Positions 38,645-47,978 of a stretch of 64,000 bases of DNA are shown here, one piece after another. Within the stretch, counting starts at the first letter, position 1. The number at the start of each line of letters is the position of its first letter. This DNA is from Burkholderiales bacterium RIFCSPLOWO2_02_FULL_57_36 (GTDB lineage Bacteria; Pseudomonadota; Gammaproteobacteria; Burkholderiales; Burkholderiaceae_D), in contig MESE01000142.1 of the NCBI GenBank assembly GCA_001770855.1, forward strand, positions 124,001-188,000. Direction: 5' to 3'. The notes beneath the pieces were generated by a model, which saw only the letters and a list, made by a program, of their open reading frames with translations, did not search any database and was not told the origin of the DNA. Made by a program: the position numbers and the translations under genes.

Positions 38645-39911
38645 CTCACTTTCATCGATATCACAACTTGAGACGTCGATGAAACATAAGGCTGACGGCC
38701 TTCAGCGAAACTGGACTCTTCTTGTTTTTGTGGTCCTATCAATGCTGGTCCAGATCTCAATCGGGCAGGAGGATAAAGTCGAGGTTTTTAGTTCGACATA
38801 CTGGATGTTAGTCGGCCCAGCGTTAATTTTTCCAATTTTTAGCATTAGACAGACCCTTATCGGTCTTTTAACTTCACGGGCTTGTCTGCTTTTGATATTT
38901 GGTGCTGTCGCTGGCGCTTGGCATTTGCTGCACGCTGACATACGTGCAGCTTCTCAGCTCATGTTGCTTGTTTGGGTTACGGCTTGGGTTGCAGGAAGCC
39001 GCACACGAATTTTCATAAGCGATTTAGTAAAATTGTATATTGGCTTAATCCTGATTGGAATAGCCATTGGTATATACACTGACATGAATGTCTGGGGTTT
39101 TTTCCCTGGTGCGACTCGTGAAGATTACGGCGTTTGGAGGGTGTCGTTCTTCCCCAATATCGCGAATACCGGAATGCTGTCTTTGTTCATGCTGCTTGTG
39201 CTAACGAAGGATAGGATAACGATCGTTAAGCACCCCATTGCGCTGGCGATTTGCTTGTATTTTTTGATTTTTTCGTTTGTGAGAACAGCTCAAATTGCAG
39301 CACTTTTATATTTCTTTATGCGATTTTGGTATGCACTCGGAAATTACTCGAATAAAAGGGAATATTATTTTTGGAGCGCGATAATTGCCGCTATAACAGT
39401 CCTTGCGTTAATCGCTTTATCTCCATTTCTCTTGGACTCTGCTCAACATTTTCCGATTGTATCGCGCCTTTTTCTTAGGGGAGAGGAAGGACTTACGACT
39501 GAAGAAATTTTTGAACAAGCATATCGACCTTGGTTATGGTGGCAACATTTTTCTCTTTTTTCTTCAAGTCCGGGACTAATGGGCTTGGGTTCTTTTGAAT
39601 TTGGCGAAGTTGTAGATCAAAGTCTCAGCTTCGAACACGTTGACATGGGATCTGAAAGCTTACCTACTCGGTTATTAGCTTCATACGGTCTTCCAGTCGT
39701 TTTTTTTCTGGCATTTATTACCGTCGGATTGAGACGCAGGGCTTATTTTGCAGATCGCTGGGCATGCGCTTGTTTCCCCGCGATTATTTTGCTTATGATG
39801 AGTTGGGGTAGCATATTCCATCCTACAAATGCTTTTTTTGTTCTCTTTTTCGCCCTTCTTCTTTACGGCAGTGAGGGTTTTCCGGAAAAATATCCGCCAA
39901 GTATCGATTAA
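38628..39911 (+). CDS. wzy: Putative O-antigen polymerase (Wzy)
   Basis: 427-residue polytopic membrane protein with about ten hydrophobic segments and a large soluble loop in the last third (about residues 275-345), the usual plan of Wzy/O-antigen ligase proteins. Sequence identity in this family is too low for motifs. It is strongly A/T-rich. Start at 38628 overlaps hisF; ATG at 38679 is an equally good alternative. WaaL-type ligase is the other option, but its place between assembly genes favours polymerase. Confidence 0.72.
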   Translation: MLNASNSLSSISQLETSMKHKADGLQRNWTLLVFVVLSMLVQISIGQEDKVEVFSSTYWMLVGPALIFPIFSIRQTLIGLLTSRACLLLIFGAVAGAWHLLHADIRAASQLMLLVWVTAWVAGSRTRIFISDLVKLYIGLILIGIAIGIYTDMNVWGFFPGATREDYGVWRVSFFPNIANTGMLSLFMLLVLTKDRITIVKHPIALAICLYFLIFSFVRTAQIAALLYFFMRFWYALGNYSNKREYYFWSAIIAAITVLALIALSPFLLDSAQHFPIVSRLFLRGEEGLTTEEIFEQAYRPWLWWQHFSLFSSSPGLMGLGSFEFGEVVDQSLSFEHVDMGSESLPTRLLASYGLPVVFFLAFITVGLRRRAYFADRWACACFPAIILLMMSWGSIFHPTNAFFVLFFALLLYGSEGFPEKYPPSID

Positions 39912-39939
39912 GCAGCATTTTTGATTATTTTATTTAAGC

Positions 39940-41052
39940 ATGATTACTGAAACCTGTACTTGTTGCATTATGGATAAAACAGATCCTGATATTACCTTTG
40001 ATAATGAAGGGATTTGCAACCATTGCCATCGTTATAAGCGTGTCGCAACTCAACGTCTAATCCCACTGGACCAACGCGAAAAGCAGTTAGGATTTTTGGT
40101 CGCGGAAATTAAAGCGGCAGGAGAAGGAAAAGACTATGACTGTGTAATTGGGGTAAGCGGAGGAGTCGACAGCACATATGTTGCCTATCTTGTTAAACAG
40201 CTCGGACTTCGTCCGCTAGCAATTCATCTTGATAATGGTTGGAATTCTGAGCTTGCGGTTGCCAATATCCAGAAAACACTCAGTGCGCTTAATATCGATT
40301 TGTATACACACGTTATTGATTGGCAGGAATTTCTAAAGCTGCAAGTAGCTTTTCTAAAAGCATCAACGCCTGACGGGGAAGTGCCCACCGATCATGCTAT
40401 TTTTGCCCTGCTTTATGAATTGGCTGCAAAACATGGCTTAAAGCACGTTATTCTCGGCACCAACGTAGTAAGTGAAGCAATTCTTCCTGAAAAATGGGGA
40501 TATGGCTATTTTGATTGGCGCTATATAAAGGACGTACAGCGTCGATTCGGCACAGGAAAATTGACTACGTACCCACATTTTTCATTGGCGAAACTGGCAT
40601 ATAGCGTATTTGTGCGGCGAATCCGGATGGTCGCAATCCTGAACTACGTTCATTATGACAAGAAAGAAGCGATGGACGTATTACAAGACAAGCTGGGATG
40701 GATCTATTACGGTGGCAAGCATTACGAATCAATCTATACTCGCTTCTACCAAGCATATATATTGCCGCGTAAATTTAATATTGATAAGCGGAAGGCACAT
40801 TATTCAAATCTGATCTGCTCTGGTCAAATGACACGTGAAGAAGCTTTTACCCTCATGCAAGATCCGGTCTATCCGGAAAAACTTCTGGAAGATGACCGGG
40901 AATACACGATTAAAAAACTGGGTCTGACTGAAGATGAATTCGAAGCTATCATGAAAGCTCCAAATAAGACATTTCTTGATTATAAAACCAGTCATGGATT
41001 ATTCGAGCATGCCAAAAAAATCGTAAACGCTTCTCGTCGTTGGATAGGCTGA
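39940..41052 (+). CDS. N-acetyl sugar amidotransferase (WbpG/WbuX type)
   Basis: 370 residues. N-terminal Cys-rich region (TCTCCIMDKTD ... CNHC) probably binds zinc; an ATP pyrophosphatase loop SGGVDST lies near residue 75. With HisH and HisF it converts an acetamido group to an acetamidino group on a nucleotide sugar or lipid-linked sugar. In Pseudomonas O5 the product is an amidino derivative of diacetamido-uronic acid; in E. coli it is tied to FucNAc. Both candidate sugars are made in this locus. Confidence 0.88.
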   Translation: MITETCTCCIMDKTDPDITFDNEGICNHCHRYKRVATQRLIPLDQREKQLGFLVAEIKAAGEGKDYDCVIGVSGGVDSTYVAYLVKQLGLRPLAIHLDNGWNSELAVANIQKTLSALNIDLYTHVIDWQEFLKLQVAFLKASTPDGEVPTDHAIFALLYELAAKHGLKHVILGTNVVSEAILPEKWGYGYFDWRYIKDVQRRFGTGKLTTYPHFSLAKLAYSVFVRRIRMVAILNYVHYDKKEAMDVLQDKLGWIYYGGKHYESIYTRFYQAYILPRKFNIDKRKAHYSNLICSGQMTREEAFTLMQDPVYPEKLLEDDREYTIKKLGLTEDEFEAIMKAPNKTFLDYKTSHGLFEHAKKIVNASRRWIG

Positions 41053-42266
41053 TGGCACTCAAGGTTCTCTATATTCATTTGATTGGAGCTTTTGGCGGAT
41101 CTTCGCGAAGTCTTTTTGAGGCGGTAAGAGCTTTGCCGGCCGGGGAGATTGATGCGTATTTCGTGACACAACGCGGGTCCGTGACCAAATTCTTCAAGCA
41201 AGTAGGTGTCGACGTAATCGAATCCCCAGGTCTTACGCAATTCGATAACACCCGCTATAGTTTTTACCGTGGTGTCAGATGGTTGGTGATGTTGCGTGAA
41301 CTTCTCTATCTGCCTGCGACGGTGCTCGTCCTGTGGCGTGCACGCAAGCGGTGGGGCCATATGGATCTCATCCACTTGAATGAATTTACCGGACTGATCC
41401 CCATGCTGATAGCACAAAGCTTCTTTAATGCGCCGGTCGTTGTTCATGCAAGATCCGTGGCGCGTACCGAGCCCATGTCTTTACGAACACGGTGGGTAAA
41501 TGGCATATTGAAGAAAAAAGTAGCTGCAGTAGTGGCAATTGACGAGAATGTTCGTGCAAGTTTACCCGCGACTCTTGCTGTCGACGTCATTCATAACGGG
41601 TTCACGCCGGTCGTAGAGCACAGCAGAGACGAGTCCTTCCATGCGAAGCTGCAATTGTTACGGCCTACGTCATATAAAGTTGGTTTTGTCGGCAATTTAT
41701 TGCGGGTGAAGGGTCTTTATGATCTGGTCGAAGCAGCGCGTATCGTAAGGCGTGCCGGATTGGATGTCGAATTCATCATCGTTGGTGAAAATGCACGCAA
41801 ACTGAATGGCTTGCGCGGAGGGCTTCTGAAGTTCCTCGGTCTTGCACAAGATGTGAGATCGGATCTAGAGAGGTTAATCGTAGAATACGGACTTGCCGAT
41901 TCCTTCCATCTCATGGGATTCACTACTGACATACAACGAGTTTATCAGAGCTTGGATATGCTATGTTTCCCCTCCCATTATGATGCGCCGGGACGGCCGA
42001 TATTCGAAGCCGCTTTTTCCGGCATACCCAGCGTGGTCGCTGTTCGTGACCCGCGATCAGACACGCTGATAGACGGCGAAACCGGATTGGCGGTCCCGCC
42101 ACAAAATCCAGAAGCGCTCGCCGAAGCCATAATATATTTTGCCAGCAATCCGGAAAAATCTCGTGCATTTGGAAATGCTGCGCGTATTATGGCGCATCAA
42201 AATTTTGACGTGAAATCGAATTCGGCGAATCTGCTTGCCGTCTATCGCCGCTGTACAGGCAGCTAA
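41052..42266 (+). CDS. Glycosyltransferase family 4
   Basis: 404 residues, GT-B fold. The Gly-rich acceptor loop GAFGGSSRS is near residue 12; the donor side shows KVGFVGNLLRVKG (about residue 205), and the C-terminal PSHYDAPGRPIFEAAFSG carries the E-x7-E type nucleotide-sugar motif of GT4. ATG at 41052 overlaps the previous stop (TGATG); an upstream TTG is rejected. Its specificity is unknown. Confidence 0.87.
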   Translation: MALKVLYIHLIGAFGGSSRSLFEAVRALPAGEIDAYFVTQRGSVTKFFKQVGVDVIESPGLTQFDNTRYSFYRGVRWLVMLRELLYLPATVLVLWRARKRWGHMDLIHLNEFTGLIPMLIAQSFFNAPVVVHARSVARTEPMSLRTRWVNGILKKKVAAVVAIDENVRASLPATLAVDVIHNGFTPVVEHSRDESFHAKLQLLRPTSYKVGFVGNLLRVKGLYDLVEAARIVRRAGLDVEFIIVGENARKLNGLRGGLLKFLGLAQDVRSDLERLIVEYGLADSFHLMGFTTDIQRVYQSLDMLCFPSHYDAPGRPIFEAAFSGIPSVVAVRDPRSDTLIDGETGLAVPPQNPEALAEAIIYFASNPEKSRAFGNAARIMAHQNFDVKSNSANLLAVYRRCTGS

Positions 42267-42313
42267 CGCAAAATATCTGCTCGGCGCAAACTGCTAATTT
42301 GGTTTGGAAACTT

Positions 42314-43348
42314 ATGTTTAATAACAAAACTCTACTTATTACCGGCGGTACCGGATCTTTCGGAAATGCGGTGCTCAGACGCTTTTTGAATACCGAAATT
42401 GCTGAAGTAAGAATTTTCAGTCGCGACGAAAAGAAGCAGGATGACTTGCGAAAGAAATTCCATAACAACAAACTCAAGTTTTACATTGGCGATGTTCGAG
42501 ACTACAGCAGCGTTCTAAACGCGATGCGGGGTGTAGATTACGTGTTTCATGCTGCGGCGCTGAAACAAGTGCCGTCGTGTGAATTCCACCCTATGGAGGC
42601 GGTTAAAACCAATGTGGTTGGCACGGAGATTGTGTTGGAGGCCGCGATTGTCAGTAAAGTAAAAAGGGTTATTTGTCTGAGCACTGACAAAGCAGTTTAT
42701 CCAATCAATGCAATGGGCATTTCCAAGGCAATGATGGAAAAGGTGATGGTCGCCAAATCGCGCAACCTCGAAGGCACAGATACTGTTGTTTGTGGTACCC
42801 GTTACGGCAACGTTATGGCATCGCGCGGATCGGTAATTCCGCTTTTTGTCGACCAGCTGCAAGCTGAGAAACCGTTGACCATTACTGACCCGGCGATGAC
42901 GCGCTTCATGATGACACTGGACGACGCTGTAGAATTAGTCTTGTATGCATTCAAGCATGGGGAAAACGGCGATATTTTCGTGCAAAAGGCGCCAGCCGCG
43001 ACGATCCAGGTATTAGCGACTGCTGTGCTTGAACTGCTTGGTAAAAGCGGCCATTCGATTAATGTCATAGGTACGCGCCACGGTGAAAAATTATTTGAAA
43101 CATTGCTTAGCAGGGAAGAGATGGCCTGCGCGCAAGACTGCGGAAACTATTACCGAATCCCGCCAGACCTGCGAGATCTGAACTACGGTAAATTTGTAGA
43201 AGAAGGTGAACGAATCATTTCAGCCAGTGAGGACTACAACTCACACAATACTGAACGACTTGATGTCAAAGGAATGAAGAGCCTGCTGCAAAAACTCGAT
43301 TTCGTCCGTGATCTGATGGCAGGAAAATCTGCCCACGCGATTGACTAA
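42314..43348 (+). CDS. fnlA: UDP-GlcNAc 4,6-dehydratase/3,5-epimerase (FnlA/WbjB/CapE type)
   Basis: 344-residue extended SDR enzyme, first in UDP-L-FucNAc synthesis. NAD loop GGTGSFGNAV, STDKAVYPINAMGISK active site with Met in place of Tyr, which is a hallmark of this subfamily. ATG at 42314 (MFNNKTLLITGG) fits better than the ATG at 42299. Followed directly by fnlB and fnlC. Confidence 0.93.
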   Translation: MFNNKTLLITGGTGSFGNAVLRRFLNTEIAEVRIFSRDEKKQDDLRKKFHNNKLKFYIGDVRDYSSVLNAMRGVDYVFHAAALKQVPSCEFHPMEAVKTNVVGTEIVLEAAIVSKVKRVICLSTDKAVYPINAMGISKAMMEKVMVAKSRNLEGTDTVVCGTRYGNVMASRGSVIPLFVDQLQAEKPLTITDPAMTRFMMTLDDAVELVLYAFKHGENGDIFVQKAPAATIQVLATAVLELLGKSGHSINVIGTRHGEKLFETLLSREEMACAQDCGNYYRIPPDLRDLNYGKFVEEGERIISASEDYNSHNTERLDVKGMKSLLQKLDFVRDLMAGKSAHAID

Positions 43349-43351
43349 TCT

Positions 43352-44473
43352 ATGAAAGTACTCATTACCGGAGCAAATGGATTTGTTGGTAAAAACCTGT
43401 CGGTCCGACTAAGTGAACGTTTGGATATCGAAGTGCTGCCTTTCACCAGGGACTCTTCGATCGATGAATTGCGTCAGCACGTTGGGAATGCAGATTTCAT
43501 TTTTCATCTTGCCGGCGTTAACCGGCCAACCGATCCTGCCGATTTTGCTGCCGGAAATGCGGAGTTGACGCAAACTCTGTGCGAACTCATTGCGCAAAGC
43601 GGCCGCAAAATTCCGATAGTGTATACATCTTCGATTCAGGCTGAGCGCGACAATCCGTATGGAATCAGCAAGCGCCGGGCTGAAACGATGTTGGTTGACC
43701 TAGCGAATCGAAGCGGCAGCAGCGTCTATATTTTCCGCCTTCCCAATGTCTTCGGAAAATGGTGCCGCCCGAATTACAATTCAGTTGTTGCTACCTTTTG
43801 CCACAACATCTGCCGAGACCTTCCAATCCAGGTCAACGATCTGAACGCCGAGATAACCTTGGTATATGTGGATGATGTAATCCATCAGTTTGTTCAACTG
43901 ATGGATGGCCAGATTAATGAAGGCGTGTTTGCAAAGGTGGAGCCCGAGTATGTGACTACCATTGGCAAACTGGCCGACCAGATACTTGCATTCAAGCAGA
44001 GCCGGCAAACCTTGGTTACCGAGCGAGTCGGAACCGGCTTTGTCCGTGCGCTGTATGCAACTTATGTCAGTTATCTGCCACCAGCAATTTTTTCCTACGT
44101 CGTGCCACAATACAGCGATCCGCGCGGCGTTTTCGTTGAGATGCTGAAGACACAGGATTCAGGCCAATTTTCGTACTTTACCGCTCATCCCGGTATTACA
44201 CGAGGCAGCCATTACCATTATTCAAAAACCGAAAAATTCCTGGTGATAAAAGGCGAGGCGCGTTTCGGTTTTCGCCACATCATCACCAATGAGTATTACG
44301 CAATTATTACCTCCGGCAGCAAGCCGGAAATCGTCGAAACTATTCCCGGCTGGACACATGACATTACCAACATCGGCGAAGATGAAATGATCGTCATGTT
44401 ATGGGCAAATGAGATCTTTGATCGGGAGAATCCAGACACTTATGTACGCCCGGTAAACCATGAAAAAACTTAA
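43352..44473 (+). CDS. fnlB: UDP-2-acetamido-2,6-dideoxy-hexulose reductase (FnlB/WbjC/CapF type)
   Basis: 373 residues: an N-terminal SDR domain (loop GANGFVGKNL) and a C-terminal cupin domain (from about 255) with metal-binding His in RGSHYHYSKTEKF. CapF enzymes epimerise C3 and reduce C4 with NADPH. Overlaps fnlC by 14 bases. Confidence 0.94.
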   Translation: MKVLITGANGFVGKNLSVRLSERLDIEVLPFTRDSSIDELRQHVGNADFIFHLAGVNRPTDPADFAAGNAELTQTLCELIAQSGRKIPIVYTSSIQAERDNPYGISKRRAETMLVDLANRSGSSVYIFRLPNVFGKWCRPNYNSVVATFCHNICRDLPIQVNDLNAEITLVYVDDVIHQFVQLMDGQINEGVFAKVEPEYVTTIGKLADQILAFKQSRQTLVTERVGTGFVRALYATYVSYLPPAIFSYVVPQYSDPRGVFVEMLKTQDSGQFSYFTAHPGITRGSHYHYSKTEKFLVIKGEARFGFRHIITNEYYAIITSGSKPEIVETIPGWTHDITNIGEDEMIVMLWANEIFDRENPDTYVRPVNHEKT

Positions 44474-45593
44474 AGTCATGACGGTGGTCGGCACCCGACC
44501 CGAGATCATCCGACTCTCGCGTGTGATGGCCGCGCTCGACCACTATTGTGATCACGTGATCGTACATACAGGGCAGAATTACGATTATGAGCTGAATGAG
44601 ATTTTCTTTCGAGATCTTGAGGTACGTAAGCCTGATCATTTCCTCAATGCGGCTGGTACGAACGCAGCTGAAACTATTGGCAATGTGATTATTTCAGTTG
44701 ATCGGGTGCTGGCCGAAGTACAGCCGGACGCGTTGCTGGTTCTCGGTGATACTAACAGCTGCTTGGCAGCGATTCCTGCCAAGCGAAGAAAGATCCCGAT
44801 TTTCCATATGGAGGCCGGCAATCGCTGTTTTGATCAGCGCGTACCCGAGGAAACAAATCGGAAAATCGTTGACCACACTGCCGATATCAATCTTACCTAT
44901 AGCGATATTGCGCGGGAGTACCTGCTGCGCGAGGGATTGCTTCCTGACCGGATCATTAAAACCGGCAGCCCGATGTTTGAAGTCTTAAACCATTACCGCG
45001 ATGGCATTGAGCGCTCGGATGTGCTGACCCGGCTCGGCTTGGAAGAAGGAAAGTACTTCGTGGTAAGTGCTCATCGCGAAGAAAATGTCGATTCGGATCG
45101 ACTACTCAATGCCTTGGTTGAAACCTTGAACGATGTTGCAATCGAATTTGATTTCCCGATCATTATGTCGACGCATCCTCGTACGCAAAAGCGCATCGAC
45201 GCGAAGGGTATTAAATTCCATGCCAATGTTCGCTTGTTAAAGCCAATGGGTTTCAAGGACTATGTAAAACTGCAAATGTGTTCACGTGCGGTGTTATCCG
45301 ATAGCGGGACCATTGGCGAGGAATCGTCAATCTTGAATTTTCGCGCCGTGAACATCCGTGAAGCGCATGAACGACCAGAGGCCATGGAAGAAACGGCCGT
45401 CATGATGACAGGCCTTAATTCAACCCGTGTGATGCAGGCGCTAACAGTGCTGGAAAAGCAGCCCACAGGCAGCGAACGGTTGATGCGCCAAGTAGCAGAC
45501 TACGCTATGCCCAACGTCTCAGAAAAAGTGGTCAGGATCATTTTGAGCTATACCGATTACGTGAACAGGGTTGTCTGGCAACGCTACCAGTAA
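44460..45593 (+). CDS. fnlC: UDP-N-acetyl-L-fucosamine synthase (FnlC/WbjD/CapG type)
   Basis: 377-residue non-hydrolysing UDP-HexNAc 2-epimerase relative. Starts MKKLKVMTVVGTRPEI, with the HTGQNYD, MEAGNRCFD and SDSGTIGEES motifs of the family. It makes UDP-L-FucNAc from the talo intermediate. WecB function (ManNAc) is less likely because fnlA and fnlB lie immediately upstream. Confidence 0.94.
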   Translation: MKKLKVMTVVGTRPEIIRLSRVMAALDHYCDHVIVHTGQNYDYELNEIFFRDLEVRKPDHFLNAAGTNAAETIGNVIISVDRVLAEVQPDALLVLGDTNSCLAAIPAKRRKIPIFHMEAGNRCFDQRVPEETNRKIVDHTADINLTYSDIAREYLLREGLLPDRIIKTGSPMFEVLNHYRDGIERSDVLTRLGLEEGKYFVVSAHREENVDSDRLLNALVETLNDVAIEFDFPIIMSTHPRTQKRIDAKGIKFHANVRLLKPMGFKDYVKLQMCSRAVLSDSGTIGEESSILNFRAVNIREAHERPEAMEETAVMMTGLNSTRVMQALTVLEKQPTGSERLMRQVADYAMPNVSEKVVRIILSYTDYVNRVVWQRYQ

Positions 45594-45602
45594 GGCCCTT
45601 AA

Positions 45603-46832
45603 GTGAAAATTCTCGTGGTCAGCCAATATTTTTGGCCTGAAAATTTTAGAGTTAACGATCTCGTTGCCGAACTGGTTAAACGAGGGCACGAAGTCTCGGT
45701 ATTGACAGGCTATCCGAATTACCCGGACGGTGTTGTTTTCGAGGATTTCAAGAAAAATTCCAGTAATTACTCGAAATTTGCCGGCGCCGACATCACGCGC
45801 GTGCCGTTGATGCCACGTGGACAGGGCGGGGTAAGGCTTGCATTGAACTACGCAAGCTTTGTCGCCTCGGCCTCCCTGTTTGGCTTGTTCAAACTGCGCG
45901 GACGACAATTCGATTGTATTTTCGTATTCGAACCTTCCCCGATTACCGTCGGAATTCCTGCGATTGTGATGAGGTGGGCCAAAAAGGCACCGATCGTATT
46001 CTGGGTGCTCGATTTGTGGCCGGAGAGTCTGCGTGCGGTTGGTATTGTGAAATCCGAGCGAATTTTGCGTCTAGTTGGCGCAATGGTGTCATTTATCTAT
46101 CGGCGCTGCGACGTGATTCTGGCGCAGTCGCGGTCTTTTATCGTGAATATCAAAAAATATTGCGACCCTGGGCAGCGCGTTGAATTTTTCCCGAGTTGGG
46201 CGGAAGACCTGTTCGGCAAAGCGACAACGGTCAGCGCTTCGGAGTTGGCATCATTTTCTGGACGCTTCAAGATTCTGTTCGCCGGCAATATCGGCGAGGC
46301 GCAAGATTTTCCTGCGATACTCGACGCCGCCGAACATCTGAAAGCGCGTGACGATATCCAGTGGATTCTGGTCGGAGATGGCCGAATGGCAGGATGGGTG
46401 GCGGATGAAATCAAACGGCGTGATCTAGCCCGCACCGTTACAATGCTCGGCCGTTTCCCGCTTGAGCGCATGCCATCATTCTATGCGGGCGCAGATGCCT
46501 TGTTGGTAACGTTAAAGAAAAACGATGTATTTGCCATGACAATCCCTGGCAAGGTGCAATCCTACCTTGCGGCAGGAAAGCCTCTGCTTGGCATGCTGGA
46601 CGGAGAGGGTGCAGCGGTAATATTGGATGCGAATGCAGGTCTCGTTTGTGCGTCAGGCAGGGGTGAGGACTTGGCCAGAATTGCGCACCAGTTGGCAGAC
46701 GCTGCACCGCAAACGCAACGCTCAATGGGACAAGCAGGTCAGGCTTACTACCGTAAGCAATTTGAGCGAGAGACCTTGATGACACGTATCGAAGAGATTT
46801 TGCTGAATTCCCGGATTGTGACAAAAACATGA
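45603..46832 (+). CDS. wbuB: Glycosyltransferase, WbuB-like (L-FucNAc transferase)
   Basis: 409 residues, GT4-type. Starts with GTG (MKILVVSQYFWPENFR), the signature start of WbuB proteins; FEPSPITVG and WVLDLWPESLRAVG segments follow. It normally comes just after fnlABC and is believed to transfer L-FucNAc. Four-base overlap with the next gene. Confidence 0.9.
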   Translation: MKILVVSQYFWPENFRVNDLVAELVKRGHEVSVLTGYPNYPDGVVFEDFKKNSSNYSKFAGADITRVPLMPRGQGGVRLALNYASFVASASLFGLFKLRGRQFDCIFVFEPSPITVGIPAIVMRWAKKAPIVFWVLDLWPESLRAVGIVKSERILRLVGAMVSFIYRRCDVILAQSRSFIVNIKKYCDPGQRVEFFPSWAEDLFGKATTVSASELASFSGRFKILFAGNIGEAQDFPAILDAAEHLKARDDIQWILVGDGRMAGWVADEIKRRDLARTVTMLGRFPLERMPSFYAGADALLVTLKKNDVFAMTIPGKVQSYLAAGKPLLGMLDGEGAAVILDANAGLVCASGRGEDLARIAHQLADAAPQTQRSMGQAGQAYYRKQFERETLMTRIEEILLNSRIVTKT

Positions 46833-47806
46833 GCATGTCCTCGATAATGGTTACCGGTGCGAACGGATTTGTAGGCCGTGCATTGGCACGTCGATTGCAG
46901 CAAGAGACAGATATACAAATACGGAGGGTATATCGTACCGCGCCCCGTGATGCTGGCGATGGCCAAGATATAAGTATTGGCGACATCGGGCCGCATTCCG
47001 ATTGGGCCAAGGCATTGGATGGTATCAATGTGGTGATACATTGCGCTGCCAGAGTGCACGTCATGAACGACGCCGGATCATCGGATTCGCTGGCCCAGTT
47101 TCGTCGTGTGAATGTCGAAGGAACGCAGAATCTCGCACGTCAGGCTGTAGCAGCAGGCGTCACCCGATTTGTGTTTGTCAGTTCGATCAAGGTCAATGGC
47201 GAAACGACCACCGGGATGATGCCTTTTACGCATGCGAGCTTGCCCGCTCCCGTTGATGCCTATGGCATTTCGAAGTGGGAGGCGGAGCAAAAGCTTGGGG
47301 AAATTGCGAGGGAAACCGGCTTGGAAGTCGTCGTGGTGCGTCCGCCCTTGGTTTACGGGCCTGGGGTAAAAGCCAATTTCCTACGACTGATGCAAGCGGT
47401 CAATCGTGGCTTTCCCCTGCCTTTTGGCCTCGTACATAATAAGCGCAGTATGGTCTTTGTGGAAAACCTGGCGGACGTCTTGATTAAATGTGCATTCCAG
47501 CCGCGTGTAGCATCGGAGACATTTCTAGTATCAGACGGAGAGGATCTGAGTACAGGACGTTTAATTGAACTGCTGGCCAAGTCGATGAACCGACAGCCGC
47601 GCATTCTTAATGTATCCCCCGCCCTCATGCGTGCTTTTGCCGCCTTGCTTGGTAAGAAAGATTTTGCCGACCGCCTGCTGGGGTCATTGCAAGTGGACAT
47701 AGGACATACCCGAAAAATGCTTGATTGGGAACCTCCGTTTTCCGTTGAAGATGGCATGAGTGCAACGGTAGCACCAGTGATCGAGAGATTTTCAGCAGCA
47801 CGCTAA
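46829..47806 (+). CDS. SDR-family NAD-dependent epimerase/dehydratase (sugar nucleotide reductase type)
   Basis: 325 residues with GANGFVGRAL loop and the YGISK active site (Tyr and Lys intact). Similar proteins beside wbuB act as C4-epimerases or 4-keto reductases for UDP-QuiNAc or D-FucNAc (WbpV/WbpK type). The sugar-1-phosphate transferase that usually follows it is absent here. Last gene of module A. Confidence 0.8.
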   Translation: MSMSSIMVTGANGFVGRALARRLQQETDIQIRRVYRTAPRDAGDGQDISIGDIGPHSDWAKALDGINVVIHCAARVHVMNDAGSSDSLAQFRRVNVEGTQNLARQAVAAGVTRFVFVSSIKVNGETTTGMMPFTHASLPAPVDAYGISKWEAEQKLGEIARETGLEVVVVRPPLVYGPGVKANFLRLMQAVNRGFPLPFGLVHNKRSMVFVENLADVLIKCAFQPRVASETFLVSDGEDLSTGRLIELLAKSMNRQPRILNVSPALMRAFAALLGKKDFADRLLGSLQVDIGHTRKMLDWEPPFSVEDGMSATVAPVIERFSAAR

Positions 47807-47978
47807 AGCTGAATTAGGGCCTAAAGTTTGAAATGACATTCGGCTACGGGGCAAAAAAATAGGATAATACCGTGCTGGGCATCAAAGCTTCGTCGCTCGT
47901 TGGTAATTTATTTATTGTTTGATGACTGTCCGGTAAAAATATGTTTGCCGACGTTTATTTTATATGTAAGGAGTTGTA
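47807..47978 (+). promoter_or_regulatory. Leader region of the nonulosonate module
   Basis: 172 bases of A/T-rich sequence with no gene. It ends with a textbook ribosome site aaggag (47969-47974) five bases from the ATG, much stronger than other sites in the locus. A promoter is likely here (T/A-rich boxes around 47905-47960), but no pair of hexamers is convincing. Confidence 0.45.

Noticed and set aside
44460..45593. WecB (UDP-GlcNAc 2-epimerase for ManNAc)
   Set aside because: fnlA and fnlB lie directly upstream and the protein start matches FnlC/WbjD.
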